A stretch of DNA of 64,000 bases from Salinibacterium sp. PAMC 21357 (GCF_000247645.1 NZ_AHWA01000004.1:1302001-1366000); one strand, 5' to 3'; shown: positions 50,878 to 59,148, numbered from the stretch's first letter. The notes: generated from the letters alone by a model not told the origin. Numbers and translations are program-made.

Positions 50878-51948
50878 GTGAAGAAAGCGCTGTCGATTTT
50901 ACCCACCCGCGACGAACACGACCGGGAGGTATTGGCGTGGGTCAGCGAAGAAGTTGACCGATGCGCGGGCGAGGTAAACGCTGCCCTTGAGTTTGCGTGT
51001 TCTCTAGGTCAGAGGCTTCCCCTTCCTGGCGGAGGTTCAACCGGCCTGCTGTTCAGTGCACTGGCCACAGTCGGAGCTTCAGATCTCACTGTTGCCCGCG
51101 CAGTGGAGCCTCATCTAGACGCTCTAGCGATCCTCGATCAAGCGGATGTCGGTGGTCTGAGTGAACTCGGCGTTGACGCTCACAGCACGTGGGGCGTGTT
51201 TGCCGCTGAAGCTCCAGATTCACGTGTCACCGCGGAGTTCGTTGACGGGGGTTGGCAGCTTTCCGGGGTGAAGGCCTGGTGCTCGTTGGCGGGATCAGTA
51301 AGTCATGCTCTCGTTACGGCCTTTACCGGAGCGTCGACTACCGGAGCCTCGACGCGGCGACTTTTCGCGGTGTCGTTACGCCAGATCGGGGTAGTCCCGC
51401 GCGAGGGTGAATGGCATGCTCGTGGCCTGACCGCGATCTCCAGCGGCAGCGTTGCTTTCACCGCTGCCTCCGCCCTTCCCGTCGGCGAAGACGGGTGGTA
51501 TCTCGAGCGCCCCGGGTTTGCGTGGGGCTCGATGGGTGTCGCGGCCTGTTGGTGGGGTGGAGCCGTCGGAGTCGCTCGACGTGCTTTCGCGGCGGCCGGC
51601 ACGCGCGAGCCCGACCAGATTGCCCAGATGCACTTAGGGGCTCTCGACTTGGCGCTCCATTCATCGCGGATCGCTCTGGCGGATTCTGCTGCCGCTGTGG
51701 ACAACGGCCAGCTCACCCGCAGCGCCGCAACGATTGTGGGCCATCGGACGCGCGCGCGCGTTGCCCGTGACGTTGATGAAGTGATCGAGCGAGTCGGGCA
51801 CGCCTTAGGTCCTGCGCCCCTCGCACTCGACGAAGAGCACGCCCGTCGAGTAGCGGACCTACAGCTGTACGTGCGCCAACATCACGCCGAACGAGATTAC
51901 GCCCGACTCGGCAGCAAAGTGCTCGCGGATCGGTCCTTCGAGTGGTGA
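50878..51948 (+). CDS. Acyl-CoA-dehydrogenase-like flavoprotein
   Basis: A 356-residue protein of the acyl-CoA dehydrogenase fold, first of three overlapping genes. An N-terminal helical part, a middle beta-domain (S-T-W-G-V-F-A-A-E near 102-110; G-G-W-Q-L-S-G-V-K-A-W-C-S-L-A near 124-138, the flavin-contact region) and a C-terminal helical bundle are recognisable. The usual catalytic glutamate is not obvious and the chain is about 25 residues shorter than classical members, so an unusual oxidation is possible. GTG start at 50878. It overlaps the next gene by 7 bp. Confidence 0.75.
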   Translation: MKKALSILPTRDEHDREVLAWVSEEVDRCAGEVNAALEFACSLGQRLPLPGGGSTGLLFSALATVGASDLTVARAVEPHLDALAILDQADVGGLSELGVDAHSTWGVFAAEAPDSRVTAEFVDGGWQLSGVKAWCSLAGSVSHALVTAFTGASTTGASTRRLFAVSLRQIGVVPREGEWHARGLTAISSGSVAFTAASALPVGEDGWYLERPGFAWGSMGVAACWWGGAVGVARRAFAAAGTREPDQIAQMHLGALDLALHSSRIALADSAAAVDNGQLTRSAATIVGHRTRARVARDVDEVIERVGHALGPAPLALDEEHARRVADLQLYVRQHHAERDYARLGSKVLADRSFEW

Positions 51949-53309
51949 ACTTCGACCACCGTGATCCGGGGACTCCCGAGGCACAGTGGATTTCTAGCGC
52001 ACGCTGGCAGGGCCTAGCTGAATTCGACGCATCGGGAATCGAGCAGCTCATCGTGGTTTCCGCGCATCCGGATGATGAAACTTTGGGAGCTGCCGGGCTT
52101 ATGCGGAGAGTATCCGCTGCAGGAGGACAGGTTCAGCTCGTTCTCGCGACTGATGGCGAAGGCTCACATCCGGAGTCGCCGACCCGCAGCGCGGCCGAGC
52201 TGCGTTCGTGGCGAGCTTCAGAACTCGAACAAGCAATCGAACTGATTGCCCCGGGAACCCCGATCCGGCGACTGGGACTGCGGGATGGCGCGCTCAAGCA
52301 CGAGACTGTCGCGTTGCGCGCCGGCATTGTGGAGGCACTCGCCCCGGGCGGGGGAAAAACCGTAATCGCGGCAACGTGGCGCGGGGACGGACACGGTGAT
52401 CATCGAGTGGTTGGCGAGGTGTGTGCCGATATCGCCAGCGCCCATCGGCTGAGCCTCGTCGAGTATCCAATCTGGCTGTGGCACTGGTCATCACCAGAGG
52501 ACTCTCGGATGCCCTGGACGACCTTGCGCACCGTGATGCTGAGCACTGAAGAGCGAGACGTTAAGCGTCGCGCCATCGCCGCCCATGAGAGTCAAGTCGC
52601 GCCGCTGTCGGACGCCGATGGTGACGAGGCAATTCTCCACCCTCATTTTCTCGAACACTTCGATCGGCCGATGGAGGCGTACGTGGTCACCAAGCCCGAT
52701 GATGATGCAACGCTCACGCGTGAGTTTTTCGACGATTTTTACGCGGGCAAGACTGATCCGTGGGGCTTCGAAACTCGGTGGTATGAGCAACGAAAGCGAG
52801 CTCTTACGATGGCGAGTCTGCCGAGAGAGCGTTTCGCAAATGCTCTGGAACTTGGGTGCTCCATCGGGGTGTTGAGTGCCGAGCTTGCACCGCGCTGCGA
52901 TGCTCTTCTGGCGACGGAGATCGCGCCTCAACCGTTAGAGATCGCGCGGCAACGATTGGCGCAATTCCCTCACGTTTCGCTCCGGCAGGTCGCGACCGCT
53001 GAAGAGTGGCCCGAGGGCATGTTCGACCTCATCGTGCTGTCAGAAGTGGGGTATTACTTCGATGTGGATGCTCTTGATCGAGTGCTTTCGCGGGCTGCCG
53101 CGAGTCTCACCCTCGGCGGAGTACTGGTTGCGTGCCATTGGCGACATGAGGTGAAGGACTATCCGCTCAGCGGGGATGAGGTGCATGAGCGTCTCAACGC
53201 GCTCGGGTCTCTGGAGCGACTTGTTCATCATGTCGAAGAAGATTTCCTTCTTGAGGTTTTCAGCCCGCGTCCGGCGCGCTCCGTCGCCCGGCGAACGGGG
53301 CTTCTATGA
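51942..53309 (+). CDS. Fusion: PIG-L-type N-deacetylase + NodS-like SAM methyltransferase
   Basis: A 455-residue two-domain protein. Residues ~25-240 are a PIG-L/LmbE zinc deacetylase with the metal motif V-S-A-H-P-D-D-E-T-L-G near 36-46 and a second ligand region G-D-G-H-G-D-H-R near 147-154. Residues ~260-455 are a class I methyltransferase of the NodS type: F-F-D-D-F-Y-A-G-K-T-D-P-W-G-F near 261-275, then the SAM motif A-L-E-L-G-C-S-I-G-V-L near 302-312. Deacetylation of an N-acetyl sugar followed by N-methylation is the obvious reading, as in Nod-factor synthesis. The start overlaps the previous gene and the stop overlaps the GT2. Confidence 0.85.
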   Translation: MVNFDHRDPGTPEAQWISSARWQGLAEFDASGIEQLIVVSAHPDDETLGAAGLMRRVSAAGGQVQLVLATDGEGSHPESPTRSAAELRSWRASELEQAIELIAPGTPIRRLGLRDGALKHETVALRAGIVEALAPGGGKTVIAATWRGDGHGDHRVVGEVCADIASAHRLSLVEYPIWLWHWSSPEDSRMPWTTLRTVMLSTEERDVKRRAIAAHESQVAPLSDADGDEAILHPHFLEHFDRPMEAYVVTKPDDDATLTREFFDDFYAGKTDPWGFETRWYEQRKRALTMASLPRERFANALELGCSIGVLSAELAPRCDALLATEIAPQPLEIARQRLAQFPHVSLRQVATAEEWPEGMFDLIVLSEVGYYFDVDALDRVLSRAAASLTLGGVLVACHWRHEVKDYPLSGDEVHERLNALGSLERLVHHVEEDFLLEVFSPRPARSVARRTGLL

Positions 53310-54007
53310 TCACGCCGATCTCGGGAATCGGGGTCGTGGTTCCCGCAAAAGATGAAGACCAATTGCTCGATGCTGCCTTAACCGCGCTCACTTCGGCACG
53401 GTCCACGGTACGCGCACATGAGCCGCGCGACGAGCCGTGGATCCGCATCATTCTTGTGCTGGATGACTGCACCGATGAGTCGGCCGCTATCGCAGCGCAG
53501 TGGGATGAGATCGAAGTTCTCACGGTGAACTACGGAGCCGTCGGTGCGGCTCGTCGGCATGGCATCCGTCATTTACTTTCCACTACCCGCACAGCAGAAT
53601 CAGAGTTCTGGATCGCGAACACTGACGCGGACTCTCAGGTGCCAGCGAACTGGCTCAGTGAGCAATGGCGGCTCGCGCAGAGCGGTGCTGAGGTCATGAT
53701 CGGGACGGTGCGCCCCGACTTCAACGACCTCAGCGAGACAAAGCGAGATCGCTGGTTGGCGACGCATACCCCTGGCGAAGCAAATGGCCACGTCCATGGC
53801 GCGAATCTTGGTTTTCGTGCCGACCGCTATCGAGAAGCGGGCGGTTTCGATCCGATCACCGAGCACGAGGATGTGCGTCTCGTCGAGGCACTCACGGCCT
53901 TAGGCGCTCGCTCGGTAGCAACGGACGAGTGCTGTGTTCTCACCTCAGGGAGAGAGTACGGTCGCACGCCGGGAGGCTACGCATCACACTTGCGCGAGCG
54001 ACTGTGA
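53306..54007 (+). CDS. Family 2 glycosyltransferase
   Basis: A 233-residue GT-A-fold transferase. It shows I-G-V-V-V-P-A-K-D-E-D near 7-17, L-V-L-D-D-C-T-D-E-S near 50-59, and the donor/metal site W-I-A-N-T-D-A-D-S near 101-109 (D-A-D). A later H-G-A-N-L-G-F-R and I-T-E-H-E-D-V-R-L (about 163-190) are typical acceptor-side motifs. There are no membrane helices. The ATG overlaps the preceding stop by 4 bp, so the three-gene set acts as one pathway: sugar transfer, deacetylation, methylation and an oxidation, on an unknown substrate. Confidence 0.83.
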   Translation: MITPISGIGVVVPAKDEDQLLDAALTALTSARSTVRAHEPRDEPWIRIILVLDDCTDESAAIAAQWDEIEVLTVNYGAVGAARRHGIRHLLSTTRTAESEFWIANTDADSQVPANWLSEQWRLAQSGAEVMIGTVRPDFNDLSETKRDRWLATHTPGEANGHVHGANLGFRADRYREAGGFDPITEHEDVRLVEALTALGARSVATDECCVLTSGREYGRTPGGYASHLRERL

Positions 54008-54093
54008 GAGGTGCCCTTGAGCTCGTCTGTCGCGCGTCACGGTTCGAGTGAAACTGCAGCGAATCCAATAGTCGGAGGGAATGAGACCTTCGG

Positions 54094-54123
54094 TTCGTCG
54101 TATGGCCTATGACCGGTTATGAT
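54094..54123 (+). promoter_or_regulatory. Promoter of tRNA-Ser(GCU)
   Basis: TTCGTC at 54094-54099 and TATGAT at 54118-54123 are 18 bp apart, and the -10 ends 14 nt before the mature tRNA. The -35 is weak but the spacing is good. Confidence 0.4.
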
Positions 54124-54137
54124 TGCTGAGTACGTCT

Positions 54138-54226
54138 GGAGACGTCGCATAGTCCGGCCTAGTGCACCACCCTGCTAAGGTGGAGTACCCGTAAGGGTAC
54201 CGAGAGTTCAAATCTCTCCGTCTCCG
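54138..54226 (+). tRNA. tRNA-Ser (anticodon GCU)
   Basis: The acceptor stem GGAGACG (54138-54144) pairs with CGTCTCC (54219-54225), with G54226 as discriminator. The anticodon stem CCACC/GGTGG (54167-54171/54179-54183) holds a loop with GCT at 54174-54176. The long variable arm is GTACCC/GGGTAC and the T loop is GTTCAAATC. CCA is not encoded. It reads AGC/AGU codons. Confidence 0.95.
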
Positions 54227-54233
54227 CTCTTGA

Positions 54234-54265
54234 AAGAAAACCCCTGATTCGTCGGGGGTTTTCTT
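54234..54265 (+). terminator. Rho-independent terminator after tRNA-Ser(GCU)
   Basis: An 11-bp stem, AAGAAAACCCC at 54234-54244 with GGGGTTTTCTT at 54255-54265, encloses a 10-nt loop, and the T-rich arm continues as TCGTTT. It begins 8 nt after the tRNA and ends its transcript. Confidence 0.85.
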
Positions 54266-54321
54266 CGTTTAACGAAGTGGCGGTGCATGACCGTGCGGTG
54301 CTGGCGGTCTCAGCCGCAGAC

Positions 54322-54327
54322 TAGGCT
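54322..54327 (+). promoter_or_regulatory. Near-leaderless -10 box of the yaeQ-type gene
   Basis: TAGGCT at 54322-54327 is 8 nt before the ATG at 54336, and no ribosome-binding site lies between. Confidence 0.4.
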
Positions 54328-54335
54328 CGGACGTT

Positions 54336-54875
54336 ATGGCAACTGGCTCAACCATGCACACCTTTAGCGTGCAACTCGCTGACGTCGATCGCGGCGTCTA
54401 CGAAGATTTCACTCTGCGGGTGGCGCGCCATCCGTCAGAAACTGATTTGTACATGGTCACGCGCCTGCTGGCGTACTGCCTCGAGTACGAGGAAGGTATT
54501 GCGTTCAGCGAAGGAGTGTCGTCGACCGACGAGCCCGCCGTTCTCGTGCGTGATCTCACCGGAACAATCACCGCCTGGATTGAGGTTGGTGCCCCGGATG
54601 CTGCCCGACTGCACTACGGAAGTAAGCTGGCCGACCGCGTGGCCGTTTACACTCACCGTGATCCTGCGAAGGTTGCGGCCCCGTGGGCAGGCAAAAAGAT
54701 TCACAACGCGTCAGCGATCGTATTTCGTAGCTTCGACCCAGGTTTCATTGAAGAAACTGTGACCGCGCTCGAGCGACGAAATACTGTGACTCTCTCGGTG
54801 ACGGAAGCGCAGTTGTATCTTGAGCTCAACGGAACAACCGTGAGCTCCGCCCTGCACAGCCACGACGTCGCGTAA
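54336..54875 (+). CDS. yaeQ: YaeQ-family protein
   Basis: A 179-residue protein with the YaeQ signature: D-R-G-V-Y-E-D-F-T-L-R-V-A-R-H-P-S-E near 17-34, ARLLAYCLEYEEGIAFSEGV-like text near 45-65, and W-I-E-V-G-A-P-D-A-A-R-L-H near 85-97. YaeQ has a PD-(D/E)xK nuclease-like fold but no proven activity; an early link to haemolysin expression suppression in RfaH mutants has not given a mechanism. Single gene between the tRNA and the peroxiredoxin-like gene. Confidence 0.88.
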   Translation: MATGSTMHTFSVQLADVDRGVYEDFTLRVARHPSETDLYMVTRLLAYCLEYEEGIAFSEGVSSTDEPAVLVRDLTGTITAWIEVGAPDAARLHYGSKLADRVAVYTHRDPAKVAAPWAGKKIHNASAIVFRSFDPGFIEETVTALERRNTVTLSVTEAQLYLELNGTTVSSALHSHDVA

Positions 54876-54981
54876 CTGTTTCCTTCAGCGGCGTCGAAAA
54901 GTCCCACACTGGTGCTAGAGGCCATCCGTCAATCTTCTGATTATCGGAATGAATTGCGGGCAGAGCTGATTAGCTAACACC

Positions 54982-55524
54982 ATGACCATTCTGCCGCGCA
55001 CCCAGCCCCCGATTCTTTCGCTGCCGCTCGCGCAGGGCGGTATGACTGACGATCTTGCTCTCGGCACCGGCACCGACGGTCGGTTTACGCTCATCGTCTT
55101 TTACCGTGGTTTGCACTGCCCGGTGTGCCGCAAGCAGTTGCGCGAGCTCGACGAAAATATGGATGAGCTTCGCGAAGCGGGAGTGGGCCGCGTGGTTGCA
55201 GTCAGCATGGACACTCTCAAGCGCGCCTCTATCGCTATCGATGAGTGGGAAATCACCCGTCTGCCGATTGCGCACGGCTTGAGTGAAGAAGCTGCCCGCC
55301 AGTGGCAACTTTTCATTTCCAGCGGCTTCAAAAAGGGCGAGCCTGAATTTTTCAGCGAGCCGGGCATGTACATTCTCGACGCGGATGGCTCGGTGTTCTG
55401 GAGCACGGTTTCGAGCATGCCCTTCGGGCGGATGCCCGTGAAAGCCCTCCTTCATGGGCTCGAGTATGTCGCTGAGAACGATTACCCGGCTCGTGGCATC
55501 GTTGCGCCGAGCAACGAGAACTAG
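54982..55524 (+). CDS. Peroxiredoxin-like (AhpC/TSA) protein
   Basis: A 180-residue thioredoxin-fold protein. F-Y-R-G-L-H-C46-P-V-C49-R-K-Q-L carries a C-x-x-C pair where 2-Cys peroxiredoxins have P-x-x-x-T-x-x-C, so it belongs to the peroxiredoxin-like group that may act as a thiol oxidoreductase rather than a true peroxidase. E-P-G-M-Y-I-L-D-A-D-G-S-V-F-W near 129-143 is typical of the family. It is cytoplasmic and may help with oxidative stress. Monocistronic, followed by a G/C-block region. Confidence 0.82.
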   Translation: MTILPRTQPPILSLPLAQGGMTDDLALGTGTDGRFTLIVFYRGLHCPVCRKQLRELDENMDELREAGVGRVVAVSMDTLKRASIAIDEWEITRLPIAHGLSEEAARQWQLFISSGFKKGEPEFFSEPGMYILDADGSVFWSTVSSMPFGRMPVKALLHGLEYVAENDYPARGIVAPSNEN

Positions 55525-55565
55525 CAGCTCACCCTCGCAATTACGGGGTCGAGCGTTCTCATTCT

Positions 55566-55607
55566 GGGGGTCATAACTCGAATCACCCCCTTGTCCCCCC
55601 GAAGGGG
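55566..55607. repeat. Four alternating G/C blocks able to form competing hairpins
   Basis: The blocks are GGGGGT (55566-55571), ACCCCC (55585-55590), CCCCCC (55595-55600) and GGGGG (55603-55607). Block 1 can pair with 2 or 3, and block 4 with 3 (tight CGAA-type loop) or 2. This could end the peroxiredoxin transcript. It lies just upstream of the DUF1800 promoter, so it is not in that gene's leader. Confidence 0.4.
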
Positions 55608-55608
55608 G

Positions 55609-55651
55609 TAGACAGTCGTCGCTCTCGCGCCCTAGTATCGATTCCGAATCG
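55609..55651 (+). promoter_or_regulatory. Promoter and operator-like palindrome of the DUF1800-DUF1501 operon
   Basis: TAGACA at 55609-55614 and TAGTAT at 55633-55638 form a sigma-70-like promoter with an 18-bp spacer. Immediately after the -10 is CGATTC-C-GAATCG (55639-55651), a perfect 6+1+6 palindrome lying over the expected start site, a good position for a repressor. The leader to the start codon is about 80 nt. Confidence 0.5.
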
Positions 55652-55726
55652 TTATTTAGTAGTGCGCACAGCCCGTCGATCCCTAGCCGACGGCACTCGC
55701 ACGTGAGCCCGACGAAGGACTTTCGC

Positions 55727-57622
55727 GTGAATCCTCCTGTAGATCCCGACGTACGTCCTCGCTCAAATGGCGAGCCAGTTCTCGCTCGCCGCATGGTCAT
55801 CACCAGTGGCATTGCTGCCCTCGCGGCAATCGGTGCTGCCGCTGCGAGCAGTGCTGTCTTTGCCCCGGCCGGAGGCACCGGGGTGCCGGATGGCGCCAGC
55901 CCGCCACGCATTCCCACGGGAGCTAAGCCGGCGCCGAGAAATACGCCGGTTGCTACCACCCCGACTCCCAGCGCAACGGCGACTCAGCCGCCAACGCCGA
56001 GTAACCCGCCGGGGGTTGTCAGCCCGCCGCCGACGAAAGACCCGCGCTCTCCCGCTACTGCCAACCCTCCAGCCGACCGGGACCAGAGCTACGCTCAACC
56101 CGGCGCTGGCACGGGAACTGCTCCGCGAGCGGATGCGCCCTCGGAGGCTAGGCCGGCGCCTCAACCGCTGAGCCAGCCGGGAGGCTCAACGACGCCCGAG
56201 ATTATTTCTCTCGGGGTCGCCGACAACGATCTCACTCACGCTCACTTGCTTTCCCGGGCCACTTTCGGGTCACGAGCTGTCGACCATTCAGAACTGGCTT
56301 CGCTGGGGATCGACAGGTGGTTAGGTATTCAGCTGGCACCGGCGTCGATCGCAGACCCCAGCGGAGACGCAGCGTGGGCTGCTTTCCCTCTCTCGCGACT
56401 CTCGACTCCGAACGTGATTAGTTCAGTCAAGGAGTACAGCTCCGAGGCGGCGCGCCAGACTGGCCAAGCAACTTTGGGCGCGCAGATCTTCAGTCAACGG
56501 CAGCTCTTCGAGGTTGTGGTCGACGTGTTCTCCAACCTTCTCAACGTAACGACGCCGTCAGACTCGGTGTGGGCTACCGGCTCCGACTATGCCCACTCCG
56601 TTATTCGCGCCAATGCTTTCGGCCGCTACTCCGACATGCTGCATGCCGCGATTCGGCATCCGGCGATGCTGACCTATCTCAATAACGAGAAATCTAACAA
56701 GGCGAATGTCAACGAAAACCTGGGACGCGAGCTGCTCGAGCTGCACACTCTCGGTGTCACATCCGGCTACACCGAGGGTGATGTGCGCAACAGTGCCATG
56801 ATTCTTTCTGGCCGGGGCGTTGACTATAAGACTCGCGAGTTTCTCTACCGCGCTGACCGCCACTTCGTCGGGCCCGTTGAAACGTCGTTCTTCACTGATG
56901 AAAACGCTAGTGCCGATGGTGGTCTTGAGATGGGGGATCGCTTCGTCAGCGTATTGGCGAATCATCCGGCTACCGCAGCCACGGTGGTCAGAAAGCTTGC
57001 GGTTCGATTTGTGTCGGATGTTCCTCCGCAATCCTTGCTCACCCACCTCGCTGAGGTTTACCTCGCTAACGACACCGCGATCGTGCCGGTGCTCAAAGAG
57101 CTATTCGCTAGCTCAGAATTCTGGTCAGCGATCGGAGAGAAGTCGCGCCGTCCGCTTGAGGATGCCGTGGGCTCCGTGCGCGCTGTTGGTGCAGAGCCGA
57201 CTGACAAACTCGCCGACGGAGTCAAGAGCCTTTACTGGGCGCTGGAAAATTTGGGTCACGCTCCCTTGACGTGGAGTCCACCCAACGGTTTTCCTGACGT
57301 CACGGGCGCGTGGCTTTCGGCCAGCCAGACGGTGGCGCGATGGAATCTCCATCGAGGGCTGGTCGGCGGTTGGTTTAAAGGACTAACGCCGCCCGCAAAG
57401 CTCAGCGATGAACTTACTCCCGTCATCGGCCAGACGAATGCTCAATGGGTTGATGCTATTTCGAAGCGCATGATCGGTCGCCCACTAAGCGACAAGCATC
57501 GTGCTGTCTTGCTCACCTACCTCGGGGTCGATGGCTCCGCTGAAGCCGATAAAGGCAACGGCTGGCAAGCTCCAGCGCTCGCAGCACTCGTGCTTGATTC
57601 GCCCTATTTCCAGTTGCGCTGA
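55727..57622 (+). CDS. DUF1800 exported protein
   Basis: A 631-residue protein. A membrane/signal segment near 24-45 (M-V-I-T-S-G-I-A-A-L-A-A-I-G-A) is followed by ~110 Pro/Thr/Ala-rich linker residues and the DUF1800 domain (about 160-630), starting H-L-L-S-R-A-T-F-G-S-R and including N-E-N-L-G-R-E-L-L-E-L-H-T-L-G-V near 330-345. The start is GTG 55727 with AAGGAC 8 nt before it; a GTG at 55703 is also in frame but has no such site. DUF1800 is of unknown function and is normally paired with DUF1501, as here. Confidence 0.83.
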   Translation: MNPPVDPDVRPRSNGEPVLARRMVITSGIAALAAIGAAAASSAVFAPAGGTGVPDGASPPRIPTGAKPAPRNTPVATTPTPSATATQPPTPSNPPGVVSPPPTKDPRSPATANPPADRDQSYAQPGAGTGTAPRADAPSEARPAPQPLSQPGGSTTPEIISLGVADNDLTHAHLLSRATFGSRAVDHSELASLGIDRWLGIQLAPASIADPSGDAAWAAFPLSRLSTPNVISSVKEYSSEAARQTGQATLGAQIFSQRQLFEVVVDVFSNLLNVTTPSDSVWATGSDYAHSVIRANAFGRYSDMLHAAIRHPAMLTYLNNEKSNKANVNENLGRELLELHTLGVTSGYTEGDVRNSAMILSGRGVDYKTREFLYRADRHFVGPVETSFFTDENASADGGLEMGDRFVSVLANHPATAATVVRKLAVRFVSDVPPQSLLTHLAEVYLANDTAIVPVLKELFASSEFWSAIGEKSRRPLEDAVGSVRAVGAEPTDKLADGVKSLYWALENLGHAPLTWSPPNGFPDVTGAWLSASQTVARWNLHRGLVGGWFKGLTPPAKLSDELTPVIGQTNAQWVDAISKRMIGRPLSDKHRAVLLTYLGVDGSAEADKGNGWQAPALAALVLDSPYFQLR

Positions 57623-57686
57623 TCGCCTCCGTCGCTGTAAACCTCGACACCCGCATGCTCGAACCCGACTCGAGAAAGAACCTCTC

Positions 57687-59045
57687 ATGACCGATACGCG
57701 CTTCCTCCACCCTGACTGCCCAGACTGGCGCCAACTAGGCCCCACCGAACTCGATTCCGCCGTGCGAGCCCACAGCGAAATTGTTGTAGCTGAAGAAAAG
57801 GCTCGGCGTGAACTCTGGTCGCGAGGGTTTACCCGACGCCGAATGCTGCAGGGTGGGCTCATGGCGGGAGTCGCCGCGATCGGTTCTCAGCTGGTGACGA
57901 CCCAAGCCTCGTACGCTGCTCCAGGATCACCAGATACTGGCGCGCTCATCGTGGTCTTTCTCCGAGGTGGGATGGATGGGCTTTCGGTCTTGGTCCCCGC
58001 GACCGACGCTGACTTGCTCAAAGCGCGTCCGGGGATCATGGTGAAAGAGAATTCAGGGTTGATCCCCTTTGGGCGAGGCTTTGGCCTCCATCCGGCGCTG
58101 TCAGCGCTCAAGCCCATGCTGGCTCAAGGCAAGATCGCCGCCGTGCCGGCAATCGGAACACCTGACCTTTCGCGCAGTCATTTTCAAGCGCAAGACTGCC
58201 TTGAGCGCGGTGGCTCTAGTGGCAATGCATCGCAAACGGGGTGGCTGAACCGCACCCTTGAGCAGAGTGGCCCCGGCACCACCTGGCGCGGGGTGGGAGC
58301 AAGCGACCGTTTGGCGCGGTCACTCGTCGGTGGCGCGAATGCGCTTGTCGTGCCGGACCTAGACAAAATGGCTATCAACGTTGACGCCACTGTTCTCGAA
58401 CCAACACGCACCGCGCTCGCCAGCCTGTTCACCGGACTCGACCATCCGATCGCGCAGCAGGCCAACCTAGCGTTGAGTGCTTCAAGCGAGGCAAAAGAGA
58501 TCGCGAGCACCGCCGGAACCGCCAAGGACCGAGGCTTTGCCGACAACAGTTTTTCGAATGATCTCGCCACCCTCTCAAGTCTGATTCGCGCCAACGTCGG
58601 ACTTCGCGTCGGTACCTTGGATCTCGGCGGCTGGGACATGCACACTGATATCGGCACTCCCGATAAGGGCGACATGAAAAACATGCTCTCCGCGGTGGGC
58701 GACGGCCTTGCCGCATTCTTCGCTGATCTTGGTCCCAAAGCCGACACCACGACGGTGGTACTCATGAGCGAGTTCGGCCGCCGCGTCGGCCAAAACGACA
58801 GCTCGGGTGTCGACCATGGCCACGGTGGGCTCGCGATGGTTCTCGGTGGGGGAGTGCGCGGCGGGGTGCATGGCAAGTGGGAAGGCCTCGGCGAAGCAGT
58901 GCTCGATCATGGGGATGTGCCCGGCAGCAACGACTTCCGCGACCTGCTCGGTGAAGTCGTGATGAAGCGACTCAACTTGAGCGCTGGCGACGCCAACATC
59001 ATCTTCCCCGAGTGGAAGGTTGCCCCGATCGGGGTGATGGCCTAA
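57687..59045 (+). CDS. DUF1501 exported protein (Tat substrate)
   Basis: A 452-residue protein with a late twin-arginine signal: F-T-R50-R-R52-M-L-Q-G-G-L then a hydrophobic stretch ending A-S-Y-A-A near 74-78. The mature part begins L-I-V-V-F-L-R-G-G-M-D-G-L-S-V, the DUF1501 hallmark, with D-L-G-G-W-D-M-H near 311-318, V-L-M-S-E-F-G-R near 355-362 and D-H-G-H-G near 373-377. This resembles the alkaline-phosphatase/sulfatase metal fold. Folded export through Tat fits metal cofactor loading in the cytoplasm. Partner of DUF1800; substrate unknown. Confidence 0.85.
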   Translation: MTDTRFLHPDCPDWRQLGPTELDSAVRAHSEIVVAEEKARRELWSRGFTRRRMLQGGLMAGVAAIGSQLVTTQASYAAPGSPDTGALIVVFLRGGMDGLSVLVPATDADLLKARPGIMVKENSGLIPFGRGFGLHPALSALKPMLAQGKIAAVPAIGTPDLSRSHFQAQDCLERGGSSGNASQTGWLNRTLEQSGPGTTWRGVGASDRLARSLVGGANALVVPDLDKMAINVDATVLEPTRTALASLFTGLDHPIAQQANLALSASSEAKEIASTAGTAKDRGFADNSFSNDLATLSSLIRANVGLRVGTLDLGGWDMHTDIGTPDKGDMKNMLSAVGDGLAAFFADLGPKADTTTVVLMSEFGRRVGQNDSSGVDHGHGGLAMVLGGGVRGGVHGKWEGLGEAVLDHGDVPGSNDFRDLLGEVVMKRLNLSAGDANIIFPEWKVAPIGVMA

Positions 59046-59133
59046 AAGGTCGTCTCGAACGCGACGCCAAGGATGAATGAGGCACCCAAGGTAGCGAGGA
59101 GGACTGCGGTAGCCTTTCTGCCGCTCAGTTCAC

Positions 59134-59148
59134 TAGGCTAAAAATGTG
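59134..59148 (+). promoter_or_regulatory. Leaderless -10 box of the thuA-type gene
   Basis: TAGGCT at 59134-59139 is followed by 6 nt and GTG 59146. Confidence 0.5.

Noticed and set aside
54970-55959. Minus-strand open frame of 329 codons across the peroxiredoxin-like and DUF1800 genes
   Set aside because: It spans two real genes and a promoter region, and the product has no recognisable domain.
59042-59130. Minus-strand stretch reading like a 27-residue C-terminal membrane helix (SGRKATAVLLATLGASFILG...)
   Set aside because: It has no start codon and is closed by an in-frame stop just upstream. It could be a gene remnant, but it is too short to support as a pseudogene.
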